Shown here piece after piece: positions 8,253 through 16,511 of a stretch of 39,026 nucleotides of DNA. The stretch spans positions 1 through 39,026 of the forward strand of contig VGNY01000007.1 in the NCBI GenBank assembly GCA_016865895.1. The letters run 5' to 3'. Within the stretch, counting starts at the first letter, position 1. The number at the start of each line of letters is the position of its first letter. This DNA is from Chloroflexota bacterium (GTDB lineage Bacteria > Chloroflexota > Dehalococcoidia > GIF9 > UBA5629). The notes beneath the pieces were generated by a model. It had not been told where the DNA came from and did not search any database. It saw only the letters and a list, made by a program, of their open reading frames with translations. A program made the position numbers and the translations under genes.

Positions 8253-10046
8253 ATGTGGAAGACCGAAGCCACTGGGGTTGCGCACACGGAGATGGTAGTA
8301 AGGCAGTGTCTGCCACCGTGTCAGGTTAAATGTCCTATAAATGAGGATATCCAGCGGACAAACGTACTTATTTCGCTTCTCCCGGATGACTCAGATTTGG
8401 CAAGAGAGGGCATAATCCAGATTAGCGAGTATCTCTATGATAAGAATCCCTTCTTCAACATTTGCGGTTACATCTGTGGCATTTGTGAACTTGAGTGTAA
8501 CTACAGCAAGAAGGGTGGGGCAATTAAGAGAAGACTACTCAAAAGATTCTTGTCAGATGTCTATACTGACCATTTAAAGGAGCGAGAAGAATTAGAGGTT
8601 CTCAAAGATAAGGAAAATGTGGCTGTTATAGGTGGTGGGCCTGGTGGTCTAATGTGTGCCTACCACTTAAGCAAGAGGGGATATCGCGTAACAATATTCG
8701 AAGCCTCTGATCGACTTGGTGGAGCGCTATGGTTAGTACCAGACTACCGCTTGCCCAAGGATGTTCTGCAAGCCACGGTGGAAAACCTCGTAAGAATTGC
8801 TGGCGTAGAGGTTAAGTACAACAGCAGGCTTGGGTCAGGGAAATTGACGCTGGAAAGACTCAAGAATGAGGGCTATAAGGCGGTGTTTCTGGTAACGGGG
8901 TTGCCATATCCTAGGGTCCTGACCTTTGAGGGGCAGTCTGTGGAAGGGCAAGACCTATCAGGTGTGATGTACGGACTTACCTATCTATATGAAGTCGGCC
9001 ACGGCAATATCGCACCAGATTATTTTAAAGGCAAAAGAGTCATAGTTACAGGAGGCGGAAATGTAGCCTTTGATGTGGCCAGGTCAGTTAGGAGACAAGG
9101 TGGAGAGGTAACTATCGTATGTCTTGAATGTGAGGATAAGGACTGCAAAGATGGTATACCGGCTGACGAAGAGGAAATCCGTGGGGCCTGGGAGGAGGGT
9201 ATAAGAATAGTCTACAGCCGCGGTGTGAGAAAAATCGTCGGACAGGGTGGCAAATTCAAGGGAATCAATTGTCCAGCGTGTGTTAGCGTGTTTGATGAAG
9301 AAGGATTCAATCCCAAGTTCGATTGTACTGACTGTATAGATTTAGAGGGAGATGTGCTCATAATCACAATTGGACAGGCTCCCGATAGGCCTCTGCTGCA
9401 GAAAGAAGGCCTTCTGGATGAACGGGGTAGACTTGATATTGACCACTTGACGCTGCAGAGCTTACGTAAGCCTTGGCTATTCATAGGTGGTGATGTGAGG
9501 AGAGTCGGCTTCATGATAGAAGCTATGGGAGAAGGACTTGTGGCTGTCGAATCTATTGACAGGTATTTGAGGGGTGTAGATATGAAGGAAGGTCGAAGAA
9601 GAGATTATGAAGGATATGAGATACCGTTCAGAAGAGACTATAAACGTGAACCTGAGGTGCTCTGGATACCGCCTGAAAACAGAATGCATTTCCAACTTTT
9701 TGAGAAGGGCTTCACATTAAAAGAGGCGATAGAAGAGGCGAAAAGGTGTGTCACTTGTGGTCCCTGTCTATCTTGCAAGGCCTGTGTATCCATTGGGTTT
9801 CAGAAGTCTCTAAGTCCAGTGGAGGTAGATGTTGGGAAGTGTAGTGGCTGTGGTCATTGTGTCTATGCCTGTAATTATTATGCCGCACGTTTGGTTAACA
9901 TTGGTGGCAAAATCACATCTGAAACCGATATGTTCAAGTGTAAGTCCTGCGGCATGTGTGTTGTGGCTTGTCCGTCCCAAGCAAGAAGGATGGTTGATGA
10001 TGATACGACAGAGAGAATAGCCAGAGTATTTGCATCCCTGTCATAG
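8253..10046 (+). CDS. GltD/NfnB-like FAD oxidoreductase with C-terminal ferredoxin domains
   Basis: A 597-aa multi-cluster flavoprotein leading the MvhADG-type operon. The N-terminal Fe-S domain is of the glutamate-synthase-small-chain type (CLPPCQVKC at 19-27; a second Cys group at about 71-82). The FAD Rossmann motif GGGPGG is at about 127 and a second nucleotide-binding fold GGGNVAFDVAR follows near 270. The middle has extra cysteines (CLECEDKDC; CPAC; CTDC). The C-terminus carries CVTCGPCLSCKAC and two ferredoxin repeats (CSGCGHCVYAC; CKSCGMCVVAC). The start ATG has AAGGAGG. In methanogens MvhADG docks on HdrA; this protein sits where HdrA would be expected and may replace it as the flavin hub. 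That role is inference; flavoprotein identity is secure. Confidence 0.9.
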   Translation: MWKTEATGVAHTEMVVRQCLPPCQVKCPINEDIQRTNVLISLLPDDSDLAREGIIQISEYLYDKNPFFNICGYICGICELECNYSKKGGAIKRRLLKRFLSDVYTDHLKEREELEVLKDKENVAVIGGGPGGLMCAYHLSKRGYRVTIFEASDRLGGALWLVPDYRLPKDVLQATVENLVRIAGVEVKYNSRLGSGKLTLERLKNEGYKAVFLVTGLPYPRVLTFEGQSVEGQDLSGVMYGLTYLYEVGHGNIAPDYFKGKRVIVTGGGNVAFDVARSVRRQGGEVTIVCLECEDKDCKDGIPADEEEIRGAWEEGIRIVYSRGVRKIVGQGGKFKGINCPACVSVFDEEGFNPKFDCTDCIDLEGDVLIITIGQAPDRPLLQKEGLLDERGRLDIDHLTLQSLRKPWLFIGGDVRRVGFMIEAMGEGLVAVESIDRYLRGVDMKEGRRRDYEGYEIPFRRDYKREPEVLWIPPENRMHFQLFEKGFTLKEAIEEAKRCVTCGPCLSCKACVSIGFQKSLSPVEVDVGKCSGCGHCVYACNYYAARLVNIGGKITSETDMFKCKSCGMCVVACPSQARRMVDDDTTERIARVFASLS

Positions 10047-10080
10047 ATGCTCAATAAAAAGTATTTTAAGGAGGAGAACA

Positions 10081-10527
10081 TTGAGCGAATATAAACCCAA
10101 GTTAGTGTGTTTTTCCTGCAAGTTTGGCTGGGGCTATCTGACGGATGAAGCTGCCCTCTCCAGTAAGATAGAGAACTGGATACCCATTATTTGCACAGGA
10201 AAAATCGATGCTGCCCATGTGATTAATGCGTTCGAAGAAGGGGCTGATGGAATCTTGATACTCGGTTGCCCGGAAGGTGATTGTCATTATCAAGACGGTA
10301 ACTATGAGGCAAAAAAGAGAGTTTACATCCTCCACAGGCTGCTGGAGCCTATGGGTATAGAGAAGGAAAGGATTAAGCTAGAGCTGTCTATTGACCCCGA
10401 AGGTAGGAGAATACCGCAACTAGTGAAAGAGATGAGCAAGGAGCTTGTAAAACTAGGCCCGTGCAGGAAGGCCAAAGCGGCAGAGAAGATGCCGAGAGAG
10501 GTAGTTAAAGCAAGAGGGGGGGAATAA
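10081..10527 (+). CDS. mvhD: MvhD-like hydrogenase iron-sulfur (delta) subunit
   Basis: Small 148-aa Fe-S adaptor that in MvhADG hydrogenases links the small subunit to the flavoprotein partner. The family landmarks are present: CFSC near residue 10, ICTGKIDAAHV, and GCPEGDCHYQDGNYEAKKR, giving five conserved cysteines. The ORF track begins at 10030, inside the preceding gene. A TTG at 10081 is preceded by AAGGAGGAG with good spacing and gives the family-typical N-terminus, so that start is chosen. It is followed directly by mvhG (start at 10529). Confidence 0.92.
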   Translation: MSEYKPKLVCFSCKFGWGYLTDEAALSSKIENWIPIICTGKIDAAHVINAFEEGADGILILGCPEGDCHYQDGNYEAKKRVYILHRLLEPMGIEKERIKLELSIDPEGRRIPQLVKEMSKELVKLGPCRKAKAAEKMPREVVKARGGE

Positions 10528-10528
10528 G

Positions 10529-11491
10529 ATGACGAAGCCAAAAGTTGCCATTTGCTGGTTGGGCTCCTGTGGGGGTTGTGACGAGGCGGTCGTTGATATA
10601 AATGAAGTGCTCCTTCGCGTTGCAGAAGCGGTTGACATCATACTATGGCCAGTGGCGCTGGACTTCAAGTATGATAGTATTAGAGGCCTGAAGGATGGCG
10701 AAATCGTATTAAGTGTGGTCAATGGACATGTCAGAAATTCGGAACAAGAAGAGATAGCTAATCTACTGAGGGAAAAATCTCAGTTGGTTCTTGCCTTTGG
10801 TGCCTGCGCCTGCTTTGGTGGTACGCCTGGATTAGCCAATCTGACTACAAAGGAGGACATCTTTAATTGGGTCTATCGTGATGCCCCAACGGTGGTAAAT
10901 CCCAATGGGAACTATCCTCAAGTGAGCACTCACGTCAATGGAAAAGAGCTCACTCTCCCCGAATTCTATGACCATGTCTATGCATTGAACGACATAATTG
11001 ATGTAGATTATTACTTACCGGGGTGTCCACCTCCTCCCTATTTGGTAATGTATGCTGTGAGCGCAGTCCTCGAGAATAAGCTTCCCCCTAAAGGCTCAAC
11101 CCTGGCGCCTCAAAGAGCCTTGTGTGATACCTGTAAGCGCAACAAGTCGAAGCCAGATAGGCTGGCAATAAGGGAAATTAAGAGGATCCACGAGGTGGAA
11201 GCGGACCCTGAGACTTGCTTTCTGGCTCAAGGGATAATCTGCGTGGGACCTGCCACCCGTGACGGCTGTGGAGAAGCCTGTATGAATATCAATATCCCGT
11301 GCCGGGGATGCTTTGGCCCTGTGGAAGGAGTTGTGGATTCCGGAGCTAAGTTTGTCTCCGCTTTGGCATCAATCCTAGATGTACAGAGTGAAGAAGAGAT
11401 AACTAGGATTGTAGACCAGATTGTTGACCCTGCAGGATACCTGTACCGATTCTCACTACCCGCTTCGATATTGAAGAAAAAAAGAGGCTAA
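10529..11491 (+). CDS. mvhG: [NiFe] hydrogenase small subunit, MvhG-like (group 3c)
   Basis: Cytoplasmic small subunit of 320 aa. Proximal-cluster ligands are SCGGC (about 13-16), CACFGG and PGCPPPP. The C-terminal third adds the cysteines for medial and distal clusters (CDTCKRN, CFLAQGIIC, GCGEAC, CRGCFG), unlike the short HoxY in the other operon. WLGSCGGCDEAVVDI is characteristic of F420-non-reducing group 3c hydrogenases. No Tat signal is present. It starts 1 nt after the mvhD stop and is followed 26 nt later by the large subunit. Electrons should flow from the Ni-Fe site through these three clusters to MvhD and the flavoprotein. Confidence 0.94.
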   Translation: MTKPKVAICWLGSCGGCDEAVVDINEVLLRVAEAVDIILWPVALDFKYDSIRGLKDGEIVLSVVNGHVRNSEQEEIANLLREKSQLVLAFGACACFGGTPGLANLTTKEDIFNWVYRDAPTVVNPNGNYPQVSTHVNGKELTLPEFYDHVYALNDIIDVDYYLPGCPPPPYLVMYAVSAVLENKLPPKGSTLAPQRALCDTCKRNKSKPDRLAIREIKRIHEVEADPETCFLAQGIICVGPATRDGCGEACMNINIPCRGCFGPVEGVVDSGAKFVSALASILDVQSEEEITRIVDQIVDPAGYLYRFSLPASILKKKRG

Positions 11492-11517
11492 AGGATTAGA
11501 TAGGAAAGAGGTGTAAT

Positions 11518-12981
11518 GTGACCAAAAAGATAACCGTAAATCCAATTACTAGACTTGAGGGGCATGGGAAAATCGAGATTTTTCTGGATGATAAGGGTAA
11601 CGTAGACGATGCCTACTGGCAAGTAGTTGAACTGAGGGGTTTTGAAAGGTTCTGTCTCGGTAGGCCTGTGGAGGAGTTGCCGCGGATTATGCCCAATATT
11701 TGTGGCGTTTGTCCAACACCCCATAATATGGCATCTGTAAAAGCCCTGGATGACTTGTATGGAGTAGAACCAACACCCACTGCCAAGTTGGTAAGACAGC
11801 TCCACTACAATGCGTTCATGGTGGAAGACCATTTGCTGCATTTCTTTATACTCTCCGCACCAGATTTTGTGCTTGGACCAAGTGCTGACCCTGCGGAGCG
11901 GAATATTCTCGGTGTAGTAGCAAAGGTTGGGTTGGAGATCGGCGGCAAAGTTATAGAGGTTAGAAAGAGATGCCGTGAGATAATTCGTTACCTTGGTAGT
12001 AAGCCTCCTCATCCCGAAGGTGGTTTACCTGGAGGAGTACCCAAGGGAGTCACTGAAGAGGACAGAAGGTGGATAAAGGAGACTGCTGATTTCACTGTTG
12101 AATTTTGCCAGTTTGCTCTGGAGTTATTTAAGCAGATTGTCCTGGATAATAAACAATACCTAGACCTTGTCCTGAGTGACGCTTATAAACTGAACACCTA
12201 TTATATGGGGCTAGTTGATGAGAATAACCGAGTGAATTTTTATGAGGGTAAATGCAGGGTGGTCAATCCCAAGGGCGAGGAATATGCCTTGTTTGACTAT
12301 CACGATTATGTTGACCACATAGGAGAGTGGGTCGAACCCTGGACATACATAAGGCTAACTCACCTGAGGAAAATAGGATGGAATGGTTTGAACGATGGTA
12401 AGACAACATCGCTGTACCGTGTAGGTCCCCTTGCTAGGTTAAACGCAGCTGAAAAGATGTTAACTCCCCTCGCACAGAGAGAATATGAGGCAATGTTCGA
12501 CACATTGGGCGGCAGACCAAGTCACCATACTCTGGCCTACCATTGGGCAAGATTGATTGAAGCCTTCCAGGCTGCGGAGCATATGCAGAGGATTGCTAAT
12601 GACCCCTTGCTGACCAGCAAAGATATACGTAATATGAATTTAAAATTGGACAAGGTTGGTATCGGCTGTGTTGAAGCGGCACGTGGGACGTTAATCCACC
12701 ATTATGAGACTGATGGTGACGGAAAGACTACAAAGGTGAATCTTATCGTAGCCACTCAGCACAACGCAGCTCCCATATGCCTATCTGTTAAGAAGGCAGC
12801 CATGGGATTTGTTAAGGGGCCGGAGGTAAAGGAAGGTTTACTTAATATGGTAGAGATGGCTTTTAGAGCCTATGACCCCTGCCTAGCCTGTGCCACACAC
12901 GCTTTGCCGGGTGGGATGCCATTGGTAGTGAATATAAGAGAGCGAAATGGCGACCTGATACAAACTGTGCAGAGACCGTGA
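11518..12981 (+). CDS. mvhA: [NiFe] hydrogenase large subunit, MvhA-like (group 3c)
   Basis: Ni-Fe active-site subunit of 487 aa, starting with GTG (MTKKITVNPITRLEGHGK) behind a GAAAGAGGT ribosome site. Nickel ligands are in CGVCPTPH (L1) and DPCLACATH (L2); a tail of about 25 residues after the final His implies C-terminal processing. ARGTL, the loop with the catalytic arginine, is retained. In L1 the residue two before the first Cys, normally Arg (as in RICGIC of the HoxH in this window), is Asn (NICGVC). Last gene of the flavoprotein-mvhD-mvhG-mvhA operon. It is clearly diverged from the HoxH at 15-1451, so the two are not a recent duplication. Confidence 0.95.
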   Translation: MTKKITVNPITRLEGHGKIEIFLDDKGNVDDAYWQVVELRGFERFCLGRPVEELPRIMPNICGVCPTPHNMASVKALDDLYGVEPTPTAKLVRQLHYNAFMVEDHLLHFFILSAPDFVLGPSADPAERNILGVVAKVGLEIGGKVIEVRKRCREIIRYLGSKPPHPEGGLPGGVPKGVTEEDRRWIKETADFTVEFCQFALELFKQIVLDNKQYLDLVLSDAYKLNTYYMGLVDENNRVNFYEGKCRVVNPKGEEYALFDYHDYVDHIGEWVEPWTYIRLTHLRKIGWNGLNDGKTTSLYRVGPLARLNAAEKMLTPLAQREYEAMFDTLGGRPSHHTLAYHWARLIEAFQAAEHMQRIANDPLLTSKDIRNMNLKLDKVGIGCVEAARGTLIHHYETDGDGKTTKVNLIVATQHNAAPICLSVKKAAMGFVKGPEVKEGLLNMVEMAFRAYDPCLACATHALPGGMPLVVNIRERNGDLIQTVQRP

Positions 12982-13024
12982 CTCTAACCAAGAGGGAGTT
13001 GTATTAGGCCTGGTTTAGAGTTAT
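12982..13024 (+). terminator. Imperfect hairpin after mvhA
   Basis: ACTCTAACCA just after the mvhA stop pairs with TGGTTTAGAGT about 20 nt later, leaving one bulged base. No clear T-run follows, so this could be a weak terminator or a transcript-stabilising structure. Confidence 0.3.
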
Positions 13025-13204
13025 CATCTGGCTTAGATGGGCGCATAGACTACGGTAGGTATGCTTCACGAAAACACGCAGTCTTGGATGCTCATTAGAG
13101 AGCAAATTGGCCAGAGAATTCTATCCAGGTCTTATATTTTGTATGCTATCACATCAGACAAGGTGAGGCTTTTAAATACTAGGTAGGTCTACGCAGTCCT
13201 CAAC

Positions 13205-14641
13205 ATGAATAAGGCGTTGTCTGAAGAAGTAAAAACGACGGACTACTCTCCTGAACAAAGAGCACTGATTCTCCGGCTCAGTGTATATATCAATATGAGA
13301 TGGCTTGCCATTCTAGCCATCATCGTTGCTACACTAGTAGCAACAGAGGTATTTGATATCTACCTTCCCACCGTACCAGTTTATGTAATTTGCGTGGTTA
13401 TCGCATCCTATAATTTCGCATTTTTACGCTTGACGCAAGGCTTGAAAACACCAAAACCTGGGTTGATTATCAAGAAAACTGCGACCTATGGTAATGTCCA
13501 GATAATTCTCGACTTGGTAATGCTCACTGCACTTCTACATTTCACTGGAGGAATAGAAAACCCGTTCATATTTCTGTACATGATCCACACTACTGCAGCC
13601 GGTATATTTCTTTCCCGGAGAAGGTCGTATCAACTGACCACGTTAGCCATGGTTATGGTGACACTTCTAGTTTTTTTGGAGTATACTTGGATAATACCCC
13701 ATGTAAATCTTGCGGGATTTGTGCTTGCATATCGATACAGAGATTTGGGCTATGTCGTTGGTGTCCTGGTTGCCTTGGTGACCTTGGCTTATGCCTCCAC
13801 TTATGTGACCACCTCTATTGTGGGCGAGCTAAGGAGAAGACAACGGGAAGTGTTAAAATTGAGGGACCAGCTTATCGAACAAAGAACCATGGAGTTGGAA
13901 CAGTGTTCTAGTGAAGTAGTCAAACTGGTTGAGGAAAGGAAACGTTTTGTCCAGTTTCTCAGCGTTGTCGCTCATGACCTCCAGTCTCCCTTGGTAGCCA
14001 CCCAGAGTTTGCTATCCTATATAGTCGATGGATATACTGGCGAGATTACTGATGGGCAGAAAGACCTGATGCAAAGGGGTATTAGGAGAATCGATGGGCT
14101 TCTGACGTTGATTACAGACTTATTGGACATACCTCGTATTGAAGCCGGTCAGATTAATCGCGAGATGAGGGAAATATCCGCGAATGAGGTGATTAAGCAG
14201 GCTATGGAGGGCCTTGATAGCTTGGCGAGGCAGAAAGGTTTGGTGCTGAAGGTTGAATTACCTGAAAATTCACCTAAAATTTATGGGGCAAGTCGTAGGC
14301 TGCAGCAGGTCGTAACTAATCTGACAAGTAATGCTATCAATTATACGCGCGAGGGCACGGTGCTGGTTAGGCTGACAGATGGCGACAACGATATACGGGT
14401 TGAAGTAGTAGACAGCGGAATTGGAATACCGCCTGAGGATTTATCTCGGTTATTTGAAGACTTTTTCCGAGGGAGTAATGTGGGAGCAAAGGGTACCGGA
14501 TTGGGACTGTCCATATCCAAGAGAATAATAGAAGCTCATGGAGGTAAGATTTGGGCTGAAAGCCCTTGCTCTGAAACTGGTAAGGGAAGTAGGTTTACCT
14601 TTACTCTGCCGAAAAGACGAGTGGTCGATCAGAGAGGCTAG
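13205..14641 (+). CDS. Membrane-bound sensor histidine kinase
   Basis: A 478-aa kinase. Residues 30-205 hold about six hydrophobic segments (for example [18 protein letters not shown] and [16 protein letters not shown]) with no large extracellular domain, so the sensor is the membrane domain itself. A coiled-coil-like linker (about 207-250) leads to the HisKA box VAHDLQSPL, phospho-acceptor His about 257. The ATPase domain has the N box (NLTSNAINY), DSGIGIP, and GTGLGLSI. Membrane-embedded kinases of this shape (RegB-like) often read quinone or redox state; no ligand can be read from this sequence. It follows the mvh operon by 223 nt and precedes the response regulator. No convincing ribosome site is visible, so the start is less certain. 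Confidence 0.92.
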   Translation: MNKALSEEVKTTDYSPEQRALILRLSVYINMRWLAILAIIVATLVATEVFDIYLPTVPVYVICVVIASYNFAFLRLTQGLKTPKPGLIIKKTATYGNVQIILDLVMLTALLHFTGGIENPFIFLYMIHTTAAGIFLSRRRSYQLTTLAMVMVTLLVFLEYTWIIPHVNLAGFVLAYRYRDLGYVVGVLVALVTLAYASTYVTTSIVGELRRRQREVLKLRDQLIEQRTMELEQCSSEVVKLVEERKRFVQFLSVVAHDLQSPLVATQSLLSYIVDGYTGEITDGQKDLMQRGIRRIDGLLTLITDLLDIPRIEAGQINREMREISANEVIKQAMEGLDSLARQKGLVLKVELPENSPKIYGASRRLQQVVTNLTSNAINYTREGTVLVRLTDGDNDIRVEVVDSGIGIPPEDLSRLFEDFFRGSNVGAKGTGLGLSISKRIIEAHGGKIWAESPCSETGKGSRFTFTLPKRRVVDQRG

Positions 14642-14696
14642 CTGAACAACCACACGTAAAGTTACGGAAAACAAATAACTAAGGAGGTGATTAGAC

Positions 14697-15074
14697 ATGC
14701 CACAGAGACCAAAGATTCTACTTGTTGATGATGATGTTGACCTTGTGACGGTGATGAGAGGAGCTTTGGAAAGCAAGGCTTACGAGGTGATTGTAGCCTA
14801 CAACGGGCAGGAGGGACTGGAAAAGGCAAGAAAGGAGAAGCCCGATTTGGTAGTTTTGGATATACTGATGCCGGTGGCGGATGGATTTATCTTCGCTGAC
14901 CAATTTCGCAAAGACCCATCGCTTGCCAAAACCCCTGTCTTAGCGCTGACAAGCTTTTCTGAGTCACTAGGCCAGCCGTTTCCATTTGACGTTTCTGAAT
15001 ACATCATGAAACCTATTAAACCCAAGGATTTAGTGGCTAAGGTTGAAGAGTTTCTAAAGAAGACAAGTTCCTAG
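14697..15074 (+). CDS. Single-domain response regulator (CheY-like)
   Basis: A 125-aa receiver domain with no output domain. The acidic pair is Asp11/Asp12 (LLVDDDVD), the phospho-acceptor is Asp55 (VVLDILMP), the switch Thr is near 85 (LALTS) and the conserved Lys near 105 (MKPIKP). The start has a strong AAGGAGGTG site. It lies 55 nt after the kinase gene and is very likely its partner. Lacking a DNA-binding domain, it must act through protein contacts or a phosphorelay. Confidence 0.93.
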   Translation: MPQRPKILLVDDDVDLVTVMRGALESKAYEVIVAYNGQEGLEKARKEKPDLVVLDILMPVADGFIFADQFRKDPSLAKTPVLALTSFSESLGQPFPFDVSEYIMKPIKPKDLVAKVEEFLKKTSS

Positions 15075-15140
15075 AGATACGATTGCCGTTACTGGCTGGA
15101 GGAAAAGTGGGGAATGTCTTGGTGTAGCCTCGGATTTATA

Positions 15141-15359
15141 TCAGGAAGGACACTGTTTGGTGTAAATCCTGTAGATAGTTTCGTTGCTCGCAGTAAAGCA
15201 CTCGGTACATCCTCCGCACTCCTCCGGCTTAACTTCTTCTAGGTATGTCTCAATCCCCAGTTCTTGGTACATCTCTAAAATCCTCTTGAGATGGTCACCA
15301 CTAGTGATTGAGGCTAGTTTCCAACCTTCTGTTTCTAGCTCTTGTTTGGTCTTAGCCAT
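15141..15359 (-). CDS. Small Cys-rich conserved hypothetical protein
   Basis: A 72-aa protein on the opposite strand to its neighbours. I chose the ATG at 15359 (MAKTKQELETEGWK) over the upstream TTG used by the ORF track. The centre carries PEECGGCTECF, three closely spaced cysteines that could bind zinc or an Fe-S cluster, with another Cys near the C-terminus (KQCPS). No transmembrane segment or signal peptide is seen. The first half (helix, then MYQELGIETYLEEV) looks like a compact alpha-beta fold. I do not recognise a named family with certainty and assign no function. Confidence 0.65.
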   Translation of the reverse strand: MAKTKQELETEGWKLASITSGDHLKRILEMYQELGIETYLEEVKPEECGGCTECFTASNETIYRIYTKQCPS

Positions 15360-15506
15360 TTCACTTGCCTGTGGACTCTTTAATTCTACCAAAAAGCTCT
15401 AGGAAGTGTTTTTGATACTGAGTTTATAGACATATCGGCAAGAGTTTGGCCAAGCTGCAAGATTGAGAGGGGCTAGACGGGTTAAGAAAATCTTGTTTAT
15501 AAGGTT

Positions 15507-15512
15507 TATAAT
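15507..15512 (+). promoter_or_regulatory. Consensus -10 box next to the hydrolase start
   Basis: A perfect TATAAT ends only 8 nt before the ATG at 15521. If used, transcription would begin at or within a base or two of the start codon, giving a leaderless mRNA. The only upstream -35-like match (TTAAGA, 19-nt spacer) is weak. Confidence 0.4.
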
Positions 15513-15520
15513 AAGGCGAC

Positions 15521-16414
15521 ATGATGTTTAAGCACAAGTACGCTGATGTCAATAATATCCGTCTCCATTATGTGACTGTGGGCAAGGGCAAGTTGATAAT
15601 GTTTCTTCACGGGTTTCCCGAGTTCTGGTATGAGTGGAAGAACCAGCTTGCTGAGTTTGGAAGCGATTATCAGGCTGTAGCTCCGGATATGCGCGGCTAC
15701 AATCTGTCATCAAAACCTGCCGATGTTGAGCAGTACAAGACGAAGTATTTGGTTGAGGACATTCGTGCTCTTGCTGAGCATCTGGGCTATAAGAAACTTT
15801 TCCTCGTCGCTCATGATTGGGGTGGGGGAGTAGCCTGGCCGTTTGCAATGCGTCATCCAGATTATCTGGAGAAGCTCATAATTATCAATGCACCACATCC
15901 GATTACATTTGCAAGAGAGTTACGTGACAATCCAGCCCAACAGAAGGCTAGCCAGTATATCTTGATGCACCGCACGCCGCAGGCTGATGAGATACTGTCT
16001 CGAGATAGCTATAAGTTGCTTGTTGATGCTGTTTTGACGAACGGTCTTAATCAAGGATATTTTACTGCGGAAGACCGCAAGGCATATATCGAGGCCTGGT
16101 CACAGTCAGGTGCACTTACCGGTGGCTTGAATTACTACCGAGCAGCACGCCTCGGCCCGTTTACCGGTGAAAACAGCGAGGCTTTGGATAATTTAATTGT
16201 AAATCCCTCCCTCGCCACAGTTAAAGTGCCAACGCTGGTGATCTGGGGTGAGAAGGACCGGTATCTGCTGACTGGGAATCTTGATGGCCTTGACAGGTAT
16301 GTGCCCAATTTGATAGTTAAGCGCATTCCGGATGGCTCACATTGGGTCATCCATGAGAAGCCGGCGATTGTTAATGCATATATCCGCGAGTTTATTAAAG
16401 GCAAAAATTTTTAA
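15521..16414 (+). CDS. Alpha/beta hydrolase, epoxide-hydrolase-like
   Basis: A 297-aa soluble hydrolase. The oxyanion HGFPEFWYEWK loop, the nucleophile elbow VAHDWGGG (Asp99), the acid in WGEKD (Asp246) and the base in DGSHW (His274) form the Asp-Asp-His set of epoxide hydrolases and related dehalogenases. The HGFPEFW plus MRGY pattern favours epoxide hydrolase over haloalkane dehalogenase, but the substrate cannot be fixed from sequence. Cap-domain tyrosines are present (NYYRAA). Start may be either of two adjacent ATGs (15521 or 15524). It stands alone between the Cys-rich gene and the acyl-CoA cluster. Confidence 0.85.
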   Translation: MMFKHKYADVNNIRLHYVTVGKGKLIMFLHGFPEFWYEWKNQLAEFGSDYQAVAPDMRGYNLSSKPADVEQYKTKYLVEDIRALAEHLGYKKLFLVAHDWGGGVAWPFAMRHPDYLEKLIIINAPHPITFARELRDNPAQQKASQYILMHRTPQADEILSRDSYKLLVDAVLTNGLNQGYFTAEDRKAYIEAWSQSGALTGGLNYYRAARLGPFTGENSEALDNLIVNPSLATVKVPTLVIWGEKDRYLLTGNLDGLDRYVPNLIVKRIPDGSHWVIHEKPAIVNAYIREFIKGKNF

Positions 16415-16456
16415 TCAGCCTCAAAATAAATAGAAAGATAACAAACAAAATTCAGC

Positions 16457-16485
16457 TTGACAATGGTTTTCTGCTAGCCTATCCT
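16457..16485 (+). promoter_or_regulatory. Sigma70-type promoter for the acyl-CoA/hyp cluster
   Basis: Perfect -35 TTGACA (16457-16462), 17-nt spacer, -10 TATCCT (16480-16485, 4/6). Transcription would start near 16492, about 20 nt before the ATG at 16512, with room for the AGGAGG ribosome site. Confidence 0.6.
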
Positions 16486-16511
16486 TAATCTTTGGTTTCA
16501 GGAGGGCAGAA

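Noticed and set aside
7951-8287. Two overlapping minus-strand ORFs in the divergent intergenic region
   Set aside because: No ribosome site, no family resemblance, and they overlap the degenerate repeats and the start of the flavoprotein gene.
10030-10080. Upstream N-terminal extension of MvhD in the ORF track
   Set aside because: It overlaps the preceding gene; the TTG at 10081 has a strong ribosome site and the family-typical N-terminus.
15521-16414. Haloalkane dehalogenase
   Set aside because: The HDWGG nucleophile is shared, but HGFPEFW and MRGY patterns and tyrosine-bearing cap favour epoxide hydrolase; substrate left open.
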